A DNA stretch of 5,168 nucleotides from an uncultured Clostridia bacterium (GTDB lineage Bacteria > Bacillota > Clostridia > Oscillospirales > Ruminococcaceae): assembly GCA_947427325.1 (NCBI GenBank), contig CANEHP010000161.1, forward strand, positions 1 through 5,168, read 5' to 3'. The notes under the pieces are model-generated. The model had not been told where the DNA came from and ran no database searches. It saw only the letters and a program-made list of their open reading frames with translations. A program made the position numbers and the translations under genes. Every line of letters starts with the position of its first letter. Positions within the stretch are counted from its first letter, which is position 1. Positions 1-4,244 of this stretch are shown here, in pieces.

Positions 1-118
1 TCTTTTATGTCAAGTATGTTAATCTCTAAAAATGGCTTTTCGTCCATTTTGTTCGTTTCCTCTAAGTCGGTAAAGAAACGATAATACTGTCCATTGGGAA
101 GAATAGCAAACTTCCTTT
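1..118 (-). pseudogene. Fragment resembling the HsdR N-terminal restriction domain, open at the window edge
   Basis: On the minus strand, about 37 codons from position 113 down to 3 read without a stop and include the phrases FAILPNGQYYRFFTDLE and NKMDEKPFLEI. From memory, this is the 'TNG-x-Y-R-F-x-TDLEE-x-NKMDEKPFLE' block near the end of the type I restriction HsdR N-terminal nuclease domain, also found in stand-alone phage and element proteins of Clostridia. No start codon or ribosome site is seen. The reading frame is entered straight from the truncated recombinase, in the -1 frame, at an A7 tract (115-122). I therefore read it as the interior of a second gene joined to the recombinase by a deletion. 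The family call rests on pattern recognition only. The rest of the gene lies outside the window, so it may be intact beyond the junction but without its own 5' end. Confidence 0.55.
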
Positions 119-346
119 TTTTGCATCGTTTTTCATTCCCTGAAACTGAGTGCGGTTTTCGGTTTTTCCCGAAATAGCAGCGTCTGAATATGTATCAAGA
201 ACGGTATATCCGTTGTTAGCGGCATACAGCATACATTCAGCTACCTGTTGCTCAATGGATTCTTCCTTTTGGTTGTGAGAGGAGAACCTTGCATATATGA
301 CTGCCGATGTCGGTGAAGCGGCAAGCTGAGGTTGTTTTTTTCGCAT
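62..346 (-). pseudogene. Large serine recombinase, truncated to its N-terminal catalytic part
   Basis: The 94-codon frame carries the start of the resolvase/invertase catalytic domain: AVIYARFSS with Tyr18, Arg20 and nucleophile Ser22, then ESIEQQVAEC, the NGYTV strand and DAAISGKTENRTQFQGM. This is typical of large serine recombinases that integrate and excise phages and ICEs of Firmicutes. Such proteins are usually about 450-550 aa. Here the similarity stops after about residue 80 (NDAKKG) and is followed by unrelated residues and a stop. The block that normally follows (a VWKLDRF-like segment), the rest of the catalytic domain and the whole DNA-binding C-terminus are missing, so it should be inactive. 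The ATG at 344-346 has a clear ribosome site, AGAGGTG, at 353-359. It lies 108 bp downstream of the lipoprotein gene on the same strand, the usual integrase position beside immA. It could be a real deletion or an assembly join. Confidence 0.85.
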
Positions 347-385
347 AGTATCACCTCTCTTTCGGTTTTGCAGGCGAGTGCAAAT

Positions 386-454
386 TTAAGTTTCTTCTAT
401 CAGATCGTCCGTGTTAAGTTCTTCGGTAGTGTCTGATGTTGTTAAACTTTGCTT
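386..454 (-). other. In-frame open extension after the lipoprotein stop codon
   Basis: Directly after the lipoprotein TAA (455-457), the same frame stays open for 22 codons to another TAA at 386-388. The translated stretch (beginning KQSLTTSDTTEEL and ending DDLIEET) is acidic and Ser/Thr-rich and looks like an ordinary protein tail. It has no start codon or ribosome site of its own. Either the lipoprotein gene recently gained an early stop, or this is chance. No other gene is seen between the lipoprotein and the recombinase. Confidence 0.3.
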
Positions 455-1387
455 TTACTCTTCTGCCAAGCTATCTTTATCGTTTAAGTTATTGCCTTCC
501 CTATAGTGATATATTAGATTTGAAAGATCACGATTGTTTATGCGCAAAAGCAAGCCACAGTATAAAGCGTCTTTTTCACTTTGAGATAAAGTGTGGTCAT
601 AGATTTCACCTGATTTTTTGTTTGAAAATCTTAAAATAACGGTTTCTGATTTTCCTACAGATTCAAGAGCATTGTCATAGAAACTGCAGGAGCAATACTC
701 CTCTATTGTATTACCAGAAATTACATTGTCCGTTCGATTATAATTCTTAACAGAAGCAGAATATTCTTTTTTCCCATCAATGCTCAAAGCAATCTCATCA
801 AAAAACAACCATTCATTTTTTCTAAAGCCAACTTTTATGTCAAGATTAGTTCCTTTTAATGAAACGCTAACTGAATTACTGCTACTGATTTCCATAGCCT
901 CGTTGAAAGTTAACTCATACTTATTATCAAATTCATCAAAAAAGATATTCCATTCGCTTTCAAAAGGAATTACTAAATCAATATATTCAAGAATAGTGTA
1001 AGCCACATCATCATTCGCTACTTTATTTGTGTTAATGTATGTTTGAACGAGATTTTTAAGCTCAGAATAACGATATGATTTATATAACTCATCGTACAAT
1101 AATCTGTTTTTCCTATCCGAAAAGAAGTTTGTTGAAGCAGGCTCAGGCTCATCGGCGTGCGTACTTGATGTTGGTTCGGAAACTGTTGTCAAACTCACTT
1201 GCATAGATGTTTCTGACGGAGTAATCTCAGAACTCGTTTCACTTTCAAACGTGGTCGAACTTATCATTAGGGAGCTTGTGGATGTTGAAGCGCTTGACAT
1301 GTTTGTCACGCTACTTTCAGCGGCGTTTCCGCAACCTGCAAGCATCACGCATGCGAATATTGTCGTTGTAATTTTTGATTGATTCAT
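455..1387 (-). CDS. Predicted surface lipoprotein of the lysogeny operon (superinfection-exclusion candidate)
   Basis: The 310-aa product starts with a type II signal peptide: short charged n-region, hydrophobic stretch 8-18 and lipobox LAGC with lipidated Cys19. It should be anchored on the outer face of the membrane. Residues 22-87 form a low-complexity Ser/Thr/Glu linker of the kind that spans a Gram-positive wall. Residues 88-310 form one globular domain with an N-terminal helical part (DRKNRLLYDELYKSYRY) and a beta-rich C-terminal part; I do not recognise the family. The ATG lies 3 nt after the immA stop, and its AGGGGA ribosome site falls inside the end of immA, so the two are co-translated. 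Its place between immA and the integrase matches that of the exclusion lipoprotein Ltp in phage TP-J34, although the sequence does not resemble Ltp as I remember it. An exclusion or lysogenic-conversion role is therefore an inference from context. Confidence 0.85.
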   Translation of the reverse strand: MNQSKITTTIFACVMLAGCGNAAESSVTNMSSASTSTSSLMISSTTFESETSSEITPSETSMQVSLTTVSEPTSSTHADEPEPASTNFFSDRKNRLLYDELYKSYRYSELKNLVQTYINTNKVANDDVAYTILEYIDLVIPFESEWNIFFDEFDNKYELTFNEAMEISSSNSVSVSLKGTNLDIKVGFRKNEWLFFDEIALSIDGKKEYSASVKNYNRTDNVISGNTIEEYCSCSFYDNALESVGKSETVILRFSNKKSGEIYDHTLSQSEKDALYCGLLLRINNRDLSNLIYHYREGNNLNDKDSLAEE

Positions 1388-1390
1388 TTG

Positions 1391-1969
1391 TCATTCCCCT
1401 AATGCTATTTTCTTATTGTTAATAAACCCCTTAAACTGCTCATATACATTGCGCTCCAAAGGGCTTATCAAAAACTTATCCCGTTTATAAAGCATGTCCA
1501 TTCTTTCAGCTCGAATTTGAGCGGCGGTAATTGAAATATTGCACACTTTGGCTATTTCCTCAGCCGTATGAAGATTAAGCCCCCATAAAACACAGGCAGG
1601 AGATAATAATCGGCTTGCGAATACATCCGCTTCACTTTCAATCTGCGGTCGATCCTTGTCTATGGTTCTTGCGTTATAACCTTCGCGGGTAGGATGCCCC
1701 AGTAAAATGTGACCCAGTTCGTGTGCAACCGTGAAGCGGCAACGCCGAATAGTATTTTCATCATCAAAAACGATAAAGCACTCATTTTCATGCAGAACAG
1801 AAGCACCGTTTTCGGACGGACCCAATATATTAACACTGCTGTTTTTTATAATCTTTATACCATAATGCTCTGTAACCTTCTTGAGACTTACAGGCAAACG
1901 GCAAACGTTACATTCAACGAGACATTTCCACGCAGCGTCTCTTACGTTTTTATAAATACCATAATTCAA
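1391..1969 (-). CDS. immA: ImmA/IrrE-family zinc metallopeptidase (anti-repressor protease)
   Basis: This 192-aa protein carries the gluzincin signature HELGH at residues 83-87 (His83 and His87 as zinc ligands, Glu84 as catalytic base), followed by ILLGH. The third ligand is probably Glu113 in ESEADVFASRLL, where most family members read EAN rather than EAD. The length suits the ImmA group. In ICEBs1 of Bacillus subtilis, ImmA cleaves the XRE repressor ImmR and so induces the element; the gene sits next to the repressor in the same orientation, as here. The start is TTG at 1967-1969: the next in-frame Met is at residue 157, past the active site, and AAAGGGGG (1977-1984) lies 7 nt upstream. 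A perfect hairpin covers this ribosome site. By family analogy it is a cytoplasmic protease whose target is the 154-aa repressor encoded just upstream. Confidence 0.92.
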   Translation of the reverse strand: MNYGIYKNVRDAAWKCLVECNVCRLPVSLKKVTEHYGIKIIKNSSVNILGPSENGASVLHENECFIVFDDENTIRRCRFTVAHELGHILLGHPTREGYNARTIDKDRPQIESEADVFASRLLSPACVLWGLNLHTAEEIAKVCNISITAAQIRAERMDMLYKRDKFLISPLERNVYEQFKGFINNKKIALGE

Positions 1970-1976
1970 TTTTATT

Positions 1977-2005
1977 CCCCCTTTGGGCTTATTGTGCCCA
2001 AAGGG
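1977..2005 (-). promoter_or_regulatory. Hairpin covering the immA ribosome binding site
   Basis: The arms CCCTTTGGGC and GCCCAAAGGG (1979-1988 and 1996-2005 on the plus strand) pair over 10 bp around a 7-nt loop. In the leftward mRNA the 3' arm contains AAAGGG of the immA Shine-Dalgarno (1977-1984). There is no U-tract after the stem in the leftward direction, so this looks like a translational block and not a terminator. It lies between the repressor stop (2017) and the immA TTG. Confidence 0.6.
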
Positions 2006-2016
2006 AATATTATTAT

Positions 2017-2481
2017 TTAGTCAATATCACTTTCAGGAGCGTTCCTAAGCTTATCAAGCGTATCATCAGATATTTGAATAATCTGACCTGAGGACGATTC
2101 CTCACCTTCTTTTGTACGTGCAACACGATAAGCGTATTTTATATTAGTATCTTTTTCATACTTTTCTAATTCAGAAAGATCGTTTGCATACTCAAAAAGC
2201 TTTCGTTTTCTTTCATCGTTTAGGTTACTGTATATATCAATTATTTTTTGCAAATCTTTTTCAACTTCAATGGTAGGTCTATCAGCCCTGCCAAGAAGGC
2301 AATCTACAGAACAGTTAAGATAATTTGCAATTTTAGGTAGCACCTCAATACTGGGAGCTGCTCGCCCAGATTTCCAATCGCTAATATTTCCCTCGGAAAC
2401 GCCAATATTTGCACCTAATTTTTTTTGCGTTATTTTACGCTGTGACATAATTTCAAATAAAATAGGAATCTTCGTTGCCAT
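2017..2481 (-). CDS. XRE-family element repressor (ImmR-like)
   Basis: The 154-aa protein has an N-terminal lambda-repressor-type helix-turn-helix at about residues 7-63 (TQKKLGANIGVSEGNISDWKSG, with recognition helix about 29-37), followed by CSVDCLLGR, the usual end of this domain. The C-terminal half (about 69-154) is charged and helical, then ends in an acidic tail. There is no LexA/S24 self-cleavage domain, so relief of repression must come from outside, which fits the neighbouring ImmA peptidase. I chose ATG 2479-2481 because AAGGAGG (2490-2496) lies 8 nt upstream. A TTG two codons earlier would leave only 2 nt of spacing. The inferred operators are the TTCGAA-N2-TTCGAA sites at 2503, 3303 and 3272. 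The site at 2503 would also overlap its own transcription start, which suggests autoregulation. Confidence 0.9.
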   Translation of the reverse strand: MATKIPILFEIMSQRKITQKKLGANIGVSEGNISDWKSGRAAPSIEVLPKIANYLNCSVDCLLGRADRPTIEVEKDLQKIIDIYSNLNDERKRKLFEYANDLSELEKYEKDTNIKYAYRVARTKEGEESSSGQIIQISDDTLDKLRNAPESDID

Positions 2482-2489
2482 GTACAAAG

Positions 2490-2496
2490 CCTCCTT
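2490..2496 (-). promoter_or_regulatory. Ribosome binding site that fixes the repressor start
   Basis: AAGGAGG on the minus strand stands 8 nt before ATG 2481 and only 2 nt before the upstream TTG. It overlaps by two bases the -35 box of the rightward promoter P1 (2495-2500), so the two divergent units are packed without any gap. Confidence 0.8.
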
Positions 2497-2523
2497 GACA
2501 AATTCGAATGTTCGAAGTATAAT
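2495..2523 (+). promoter_or_regulatory. Rightward early promoter P1 (perfect sigma-A consensus)
   Basis: TTGACA at 2495-2500 and TATAAT at 2518-2523 are separated by exactly 17 bp. The predicted start is near 2530, about 55 nt before the ribosome site of the 63-aa gene. The spacer holds a full copy of the presumed repressor operator, so P1 should be off while repressor is bound. Confidence 0.85.
2503..2516. promoter_or_regulatory. Repressor operator O1 (TTCGAATGTTCGAA)
   Basis: Two TTCGAA hexamers are separated by 2 bp and centred in the P1 spacer. The same element, differing only in the two central bases, lies at the same position in the spacer of P2. Repetition at two promoters in identical register is the argument that it is the operator of the adjacent XRE repressor; binding itself is inferred. 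Confidence 0.75.
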
Positions 2524-2549
2524 ATATTTAACACGGAAAACCCCGTAAA
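2521..2549 (-). promoter_or_regulatory. Probable leftward promoter for repressor, immA and lipoprotein
   Basis: On the minus strand TTTACG (2544-2549) and TATATT (2521-2526) lie 17 bp apart, matching 4 of 6 and 5 of 6 consensus bases. The predicted start, near 2514, falls inside operator O1. The -10 box overlaps that of P1 on the other strand, so the two promoters should exclude each other. Other weak -10 choices exist nearby (TATACT at 2516-2521). Confidence 0.4.
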
Positions 2550-2584
2550 TTTAAACAGCCGGAAAAGGCAGAATAGGAGAAAAA

Positions 2585-2776
2585 ATGGACGATGTAACGG
2601 AACTGCTAATGAGCCAACTCGTAAAATTGCGCCAGTACAGTGAAATGAGTACAACAAAGGAAGAATTTTTGCAAATAAACGCATCTATTTGTCATACAAT
2701 ACAGGCGTTTTATTGTTTCAAAAACGCAACTGTGTGTTTTCCGCAAAGTTATAAGCCAATAATCCCAAAATCTTAA
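2585..2776 (+). CDS. 63-aa orphan protein, first gene under P1
   Basis: The gene has an ATG with AGGAG (2575-2579) 5 nt upstream and is the first open frame after P1, so I treat it as real despite its size. The product (starting MDDVTELLMSQLVKL) is predicted helical in its first 45 residues, with no signal peptide or transmembrane segment. It has two Cys (residues near 36 and 44) and a Pro-rich end. I do not recognise a family. Its position, the first rightward gene opposite the repressor, is where Cro, Xis or anti-repressor proteins are often found, but nothing in the sequence proves such a role. Its stop codon overlaps the stop of the convergent 137-aa gene (shared TTAA at 2773-2776). Confidence 0.65.
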   Translation: MDDVTELLMSQLVKLRQYSEMSTTKEEFLQINASICHTIQAFYCFKNATVCFPQSYKPIIPKS

Positions 2777-3186
2777 AATCCGATTCTTGTGGCAGGGCGA
2801 CTGGAAGGTTTCGGAACGGCTATTAGCAAAAAGTTAACCTGACTTGTATGTTGAATAAGTCGGCATTTGTTATCGTCAATAAAACCTGTATAACAAATCA
2901 GATTTTGACCAATATAGCCAATATCTGTTACACTTATTTGTATTTCTTTGCCGTAATTTGTGAGCTGAAGTCCTAAATCTTGTTCGGAATTAAGCGTGTT
3001 TTGAAAATCAATCATTTGATCCTCAAGTACTTTGCAAAATGCCTCTGCTTCGCCCATTGCATAGAGCGGTTTTTGTTTAGAAGCGGATTGAGCTTCCATC
3101 ATAGCTCTTATTTCGGGAGAATTCATAATCTTTTGCTGTTCCCGAAATAAAGCTTGTTCTTCCTTAGAAGGTATATAGTTATTCAT
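2773..3186 (-). CDS. DUF6173-like protein, a leftward gene inside the rightward region
   Basis: The 137-aa product starts at ATG 3184-3186 with AAAGGA (3193-3198) 6 nt upstream; a start further upstream would lie in the hairpin region and has no ribosome site. Residues about 5-45 are charged and helical (PSKEEQALFREQQKIM). The C-terminal part reads EDQMIDFQNTL, LTNYGKEIQISV, RLIQHTSQVNFLLIAVPK and ends in RIGF. From memory this is the layout of the DUF6173 family of phage and element proteins (LIQH.SQ..FLL..P, C-terminal GF). Its function is unknown, and no catalytic motif or membrane segment is seen. It is convergent with the 63-aa gene and divergent from the XRE gene at 3448. The perfect promoter P3 (3392-3420) is the likely source of its mRNA, giving a leader of about 200 nt. 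Confidence 0.75.
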   Translation of the reverse strand: MNNYIPSKEEQALFREQQKIMNSPEIRAMMEAQSASKQKPLYAMGEAEAFCKVLEDQMIDFQNTLNSEQDLGLQLTNYGKEIQISVTDIGYIGQNLICYTGFIDDNKCRLIQHTSQVNFLLIAVPKPSSRPATRIGF

Positions 3187-3199
3187 AATAAATCCTTTC

Positions 3200-3231
3200 A
3201 GCCGTCCTTCGGGGCGGCTTTTGTCATTTTT
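3200..3231 (+). terminator. Rho-independent terminator of the P1 transcript
   Basis: AGCCGTCC (3200-3207) pairs with GGGCGGCT (3212-3219) over 8 bp with one G-U pair, closed by the very stable C(UUCG)G tetraloop and followed by TTTTGTCATTTTT. It is polar for rightward transcription only. The only rightward unit to its left is P1 with the 63-aa gene, so P1 RNA is expected to run antisense through the whole 137-aa gene and stop here, before P2. In the leftward direction the same hairpin abuts the ribosome site of the 137-aa gene. Confidence 0.8.
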
Positions 3232-3271
3232 AACAAATATTAGCAATTCAATCTGTGCACACCGAACAAAC

Positions 3272-3285
3272 TTCGAAAATCCGAA
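3272..3285. promoter_or_regulatory. Degenerate repressor operator O3 (TTCGAAAATCCGAA)
   Basis: This matches the TTCGAA-N2-TTCGAA pattern with one change (TCCGAA). Its centre is 31 bp from the centre of O2, close to three helical turns, so repressor bound at both sites would lie on the same DNA face just upstream of the P2 -35 box. Confidence 0.55.
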
Positions 3286-3294
3286 TATTTTTCC

Positions 3295-3323
3295 TTGACA
3301 TATTCGAATTTTCGAATTATAAT
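3295..3323 (+). promoter_or_regulatory. Rightward promoter P2 (perfect sigma-A consensus)
   Basis: TTGACA at 3295-3300 and TATAAT at 3318-3323 are separated by 17 bp, with operator O2 filling the spacer exactly as O1 does in P1. The start is predicted near 3330, leaving a leader of about 118 nt before the XRE gene at 3448. It should drive the whole rightward cluster to at least 4429. Confidence 0.85.
3303..3316. promoter_or_regulatory. Repressor operator O2 (TTCGAATTTTCGAA)
   Basis: With one flanking base on each side (ATTCGAA-TT-TTCGAAT) this is a perfect dyad apart from its two central bases. It is the best of the three operator copies and sits between the -35 and -10 boxes of P2. Confidence 0.75.
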
Positions 3324-3397
3324 AAACTTGTCAAGAAAATATGACAACCTTTAACGAGCCAAACAACAGATATATTTTACTTGACAAGTTTATTATA
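3318..3397. repeat. 18-bp perfect inverted repeat joining two head-on promoters
   Basis: The arm TATAATAAACTTGTCAAG (3318-3335) recurs as its exact reverse complement at 3380-3397, with 44 bp between. Each arm contains the -10 box and initial transcribed bases of a promoter: P2 on the plus strand and P3 on the minus strand. Each arm ends in a 9-bp odd palindrome, CTTGTCAAG or CTTGACAAG, centred 53 bp apart. Confidence 0.85.
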
Positions 3398-3420
3398 TCG
3401 TTTTTGGCAGAAATTGTCAA
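3392..3420 (-). promoter_or_regulatory. Leftward promoter P3 (perfect sigma-A consensus)
   Basis: On the minus strand TTGACA (3415-3420) and TATAAT (3392-3397) are separated by 17 bp. The start is predicted near 3385. The spacer has no TTCGAA operator. The transcript would cross P2, O2 and O3 and the hairpin at 3200-3219, then reach the 137-aa gene at 3186. P2 and P3 RNAs overlap by about 55 nt at their 5' ends. Confidence 0.75.
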
Positions 3421-3447
3421 TAGAACGAGCAGAAAGGCGGTGAAAAA

Positions 3448-3654
3448 ATGAACGGTTACAAAGAACTGAGAGCGGAGATCAACAAGCAGAAAACCCTCCG
3501 AGACATGACCAACATAGACCTTGCCAAAGCTACGGGACTTGCCCTAAGCACTATTAACGGATTTATGAGTGGTAAACGATACAGTGAGTTAGTTGCGAAA
3601 AAGATTTGTGAAGTGCTGGATATTCACGAATTTTTTGTGGAACAACCTGCATAA
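3448..3654 (+). CDS. Small XRE-family HTH protein (Cro-like)
   Basis: The 68-aa protein is almost entirely one lambda-type helix-turn-helix domain: NIDLAKATGLALSTINGFMSGKR at 22-44, then a terminal helix with KKICEVLDIHEFF. There is no oligomerisation or peptidase domain, so it has the size and layout of a Cro-type regulator. The ATG follows AAAGGCGGTGA (3433-3443). As the first gene after P2, opposite a leftward unit started by P3, it is well placed to regulate the switch in favour of the rightward programme. The CTTGnCAAG palindromes at both start sites are candidate targets, which is inference only. It could equally be an excision-linked regulator. Confidence 0.85.
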   Translation: MNGYKELRAEINKQKTLRDMTNIDLAKATGLALSTINGFMSGKRYSELVAKKICEVLDIHEFFVEQPA

Positions 3655-3693
3655 CGCAACCGGATTTAAATGTTAAGAGAGAGGTGAAAGGGG

Positions 3694-3909
3694 GTGAACC
3701 CGTTGAACAAACTTATTTTTACTTCTCCGACACGGAGAGAGGCTCGCAAGCGTGAAAAACCGACTATCCGCATAAGCGAGGAAGCCTATGAGCTGGTGGA
3801 AGAAATTAGCGCAAAAACAGGGTTAAGCAGCAGTTTTGTTGTCAGTGAAATGGTTAAGTTTGCGGCTGCAAAAGCTGAAATTAAGTACGGAAGCAGCGAG
3901 AAACTGTAA
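3694..3909 (+). CDS. Ribbon-helix-helix DNA-binding protein
   Basis: This short protein (71 aa from GTG 3694) has a basic N-terminus (TRREARKREK), a beta strand PTIRIS at 23-28, helix A (EEAYELVEEISAKTG) and helix B (SSSFVVSEMVKFAAAKA). That is the complete Arc/MetJ-type ribbon-helix-helix fold, which binds DNA as a dimer through the paired strands. The start is uncertain. GTG 3694 has AGAGAGGTGA (3678-3687) upstream, while TTG at 3703 has the near-perfect AAGGGGGTGA (3688-3697) at better spacing and would give 68 aa starting NKLIFTSPT. It lies 39 bp after the XRE gene in the same transcript. Candidate roles are transcriptional control or accessory protein for excision or transfer; the sequence does not decide. 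Confidence 0.8.
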   Translation: MNPLNKLIFTSPTRREARKREKPTIRISEEAYELVEEISAKTGLSSSFVVSEMVKFAAAKAEIKYGSSEKL

Positions 3910-3944
3910 GATATAAGTAAGAAAGAAAGGAAGTGAAAAACCAA

Positions 3945-4244
3945 ATGGAAAGCAAAATCAGAGTGCGCATACCGCAAATTACAAGCATTGAAACAGCGTT
4001 GCACCTCTATTACAACCGAATAGAGCTTTCGGGAAACGACATAAAAGAGCTGTTCGGCGAAATAAGCAACTGCACTATTGCTAAGCTAAAAAACAAGGCA
4101 AGGGAATTGATGAAGGAACGCTCCACGCCAATATGGAATGCACGGAACGTCAATACCGAGGTGGCTTTTGAAGCGTGGGGTCTTAACATTGAAAATCTTG
4201 AACGCAGGTATTCAAAAATTCAGAAGCTGGAGGGTAAGAAGTGA
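3945..4244 (+). CDS. Small putative HTH protein of the early cluster
   Basis: The 99-aa product begins at ATG 3945, preceded by AAAGGAAGTGA (3926-3936). A GTG at 3933 lies inside that ribosome site and is less likely. Residues 4-27 (KIRVRIPQITSIETALHLYYNRIEL) are followed by DIKELFGEISNCTIAKLKNKARELMKE (32-58), a helix-turn-helix-like pair with a basic second helix. A conserved-looking C-terminal part follows with AFEAWGLNIENLERRYSKIQKL. I recognise this as a type commonly seen in Clostridia prophage and ICE early regions but cannot give a family name. DNA binding is inferred. Its TGA overlaps the GTG of the next gene (GTGA at 4241-4244), so the two are translationally coupled. Confidence 0.75.
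   Translation: MESKIRVRIPQITSIETALHLYYNRIELSGNDIKELFGEISNCTIAKLKNKARELMKERSTPIWNARNVNTEVAFEAWGLNIENLERRYSKIQKLEGKK

Noticed and set aside
367..384. TTTGCA...TGCAAA inverted repeat upstream of the recombinase as a terminator or attachment site
   Set aside because: It has only 6 bp per arm, no T-tract in the leftward direction, and no second copy in the window to support an att site.
1709..2020. Plus-strand open frame of 103 codons opposite immA
   Set aside because: It is the antisense of the ImmA catalytic region, with no promoter or ribosome site.
2482..2487. TTG at 2485-2487 as the repressor start
   Set aside because: It would lie 2 nt from AAGGAGG; ATG 2479-2481 has the normal 8-nt spacing.
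2430..2684. Minus-strand open frame of 84 codons, rich in Phe and Leu
   Set aside because: It spans the divergent promoter region and is antisense to the 63-aa gene and overlaps the repressor, with no ribosome site; composition is that of a chance frame.
2705..2727. GCGTTTT...AAAACGC inverted repeat as a terminator between convergent genes
   Set aside because: It lies inside the 63-aa gene and neither side is followed by a T-run.
3187..3246. Upstream extension of the DUF6173-like protein by 20 residues
   Set aside because: The extra codons run through a stable hairpin and lack a ribosome site, while ATG 3186 has AAAGGA at 6 nt.
3318..3397. The 18-bp inverted repeat as the ends of an invertible DNA segment
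   Set aside because: Only 44 bp lie between the arms, too little for known inversion systems, and the arms contain only -10 and start-site sequence, so inversion would leave both promoters nearly unchanged. A shared promoter or operator design explains it better.
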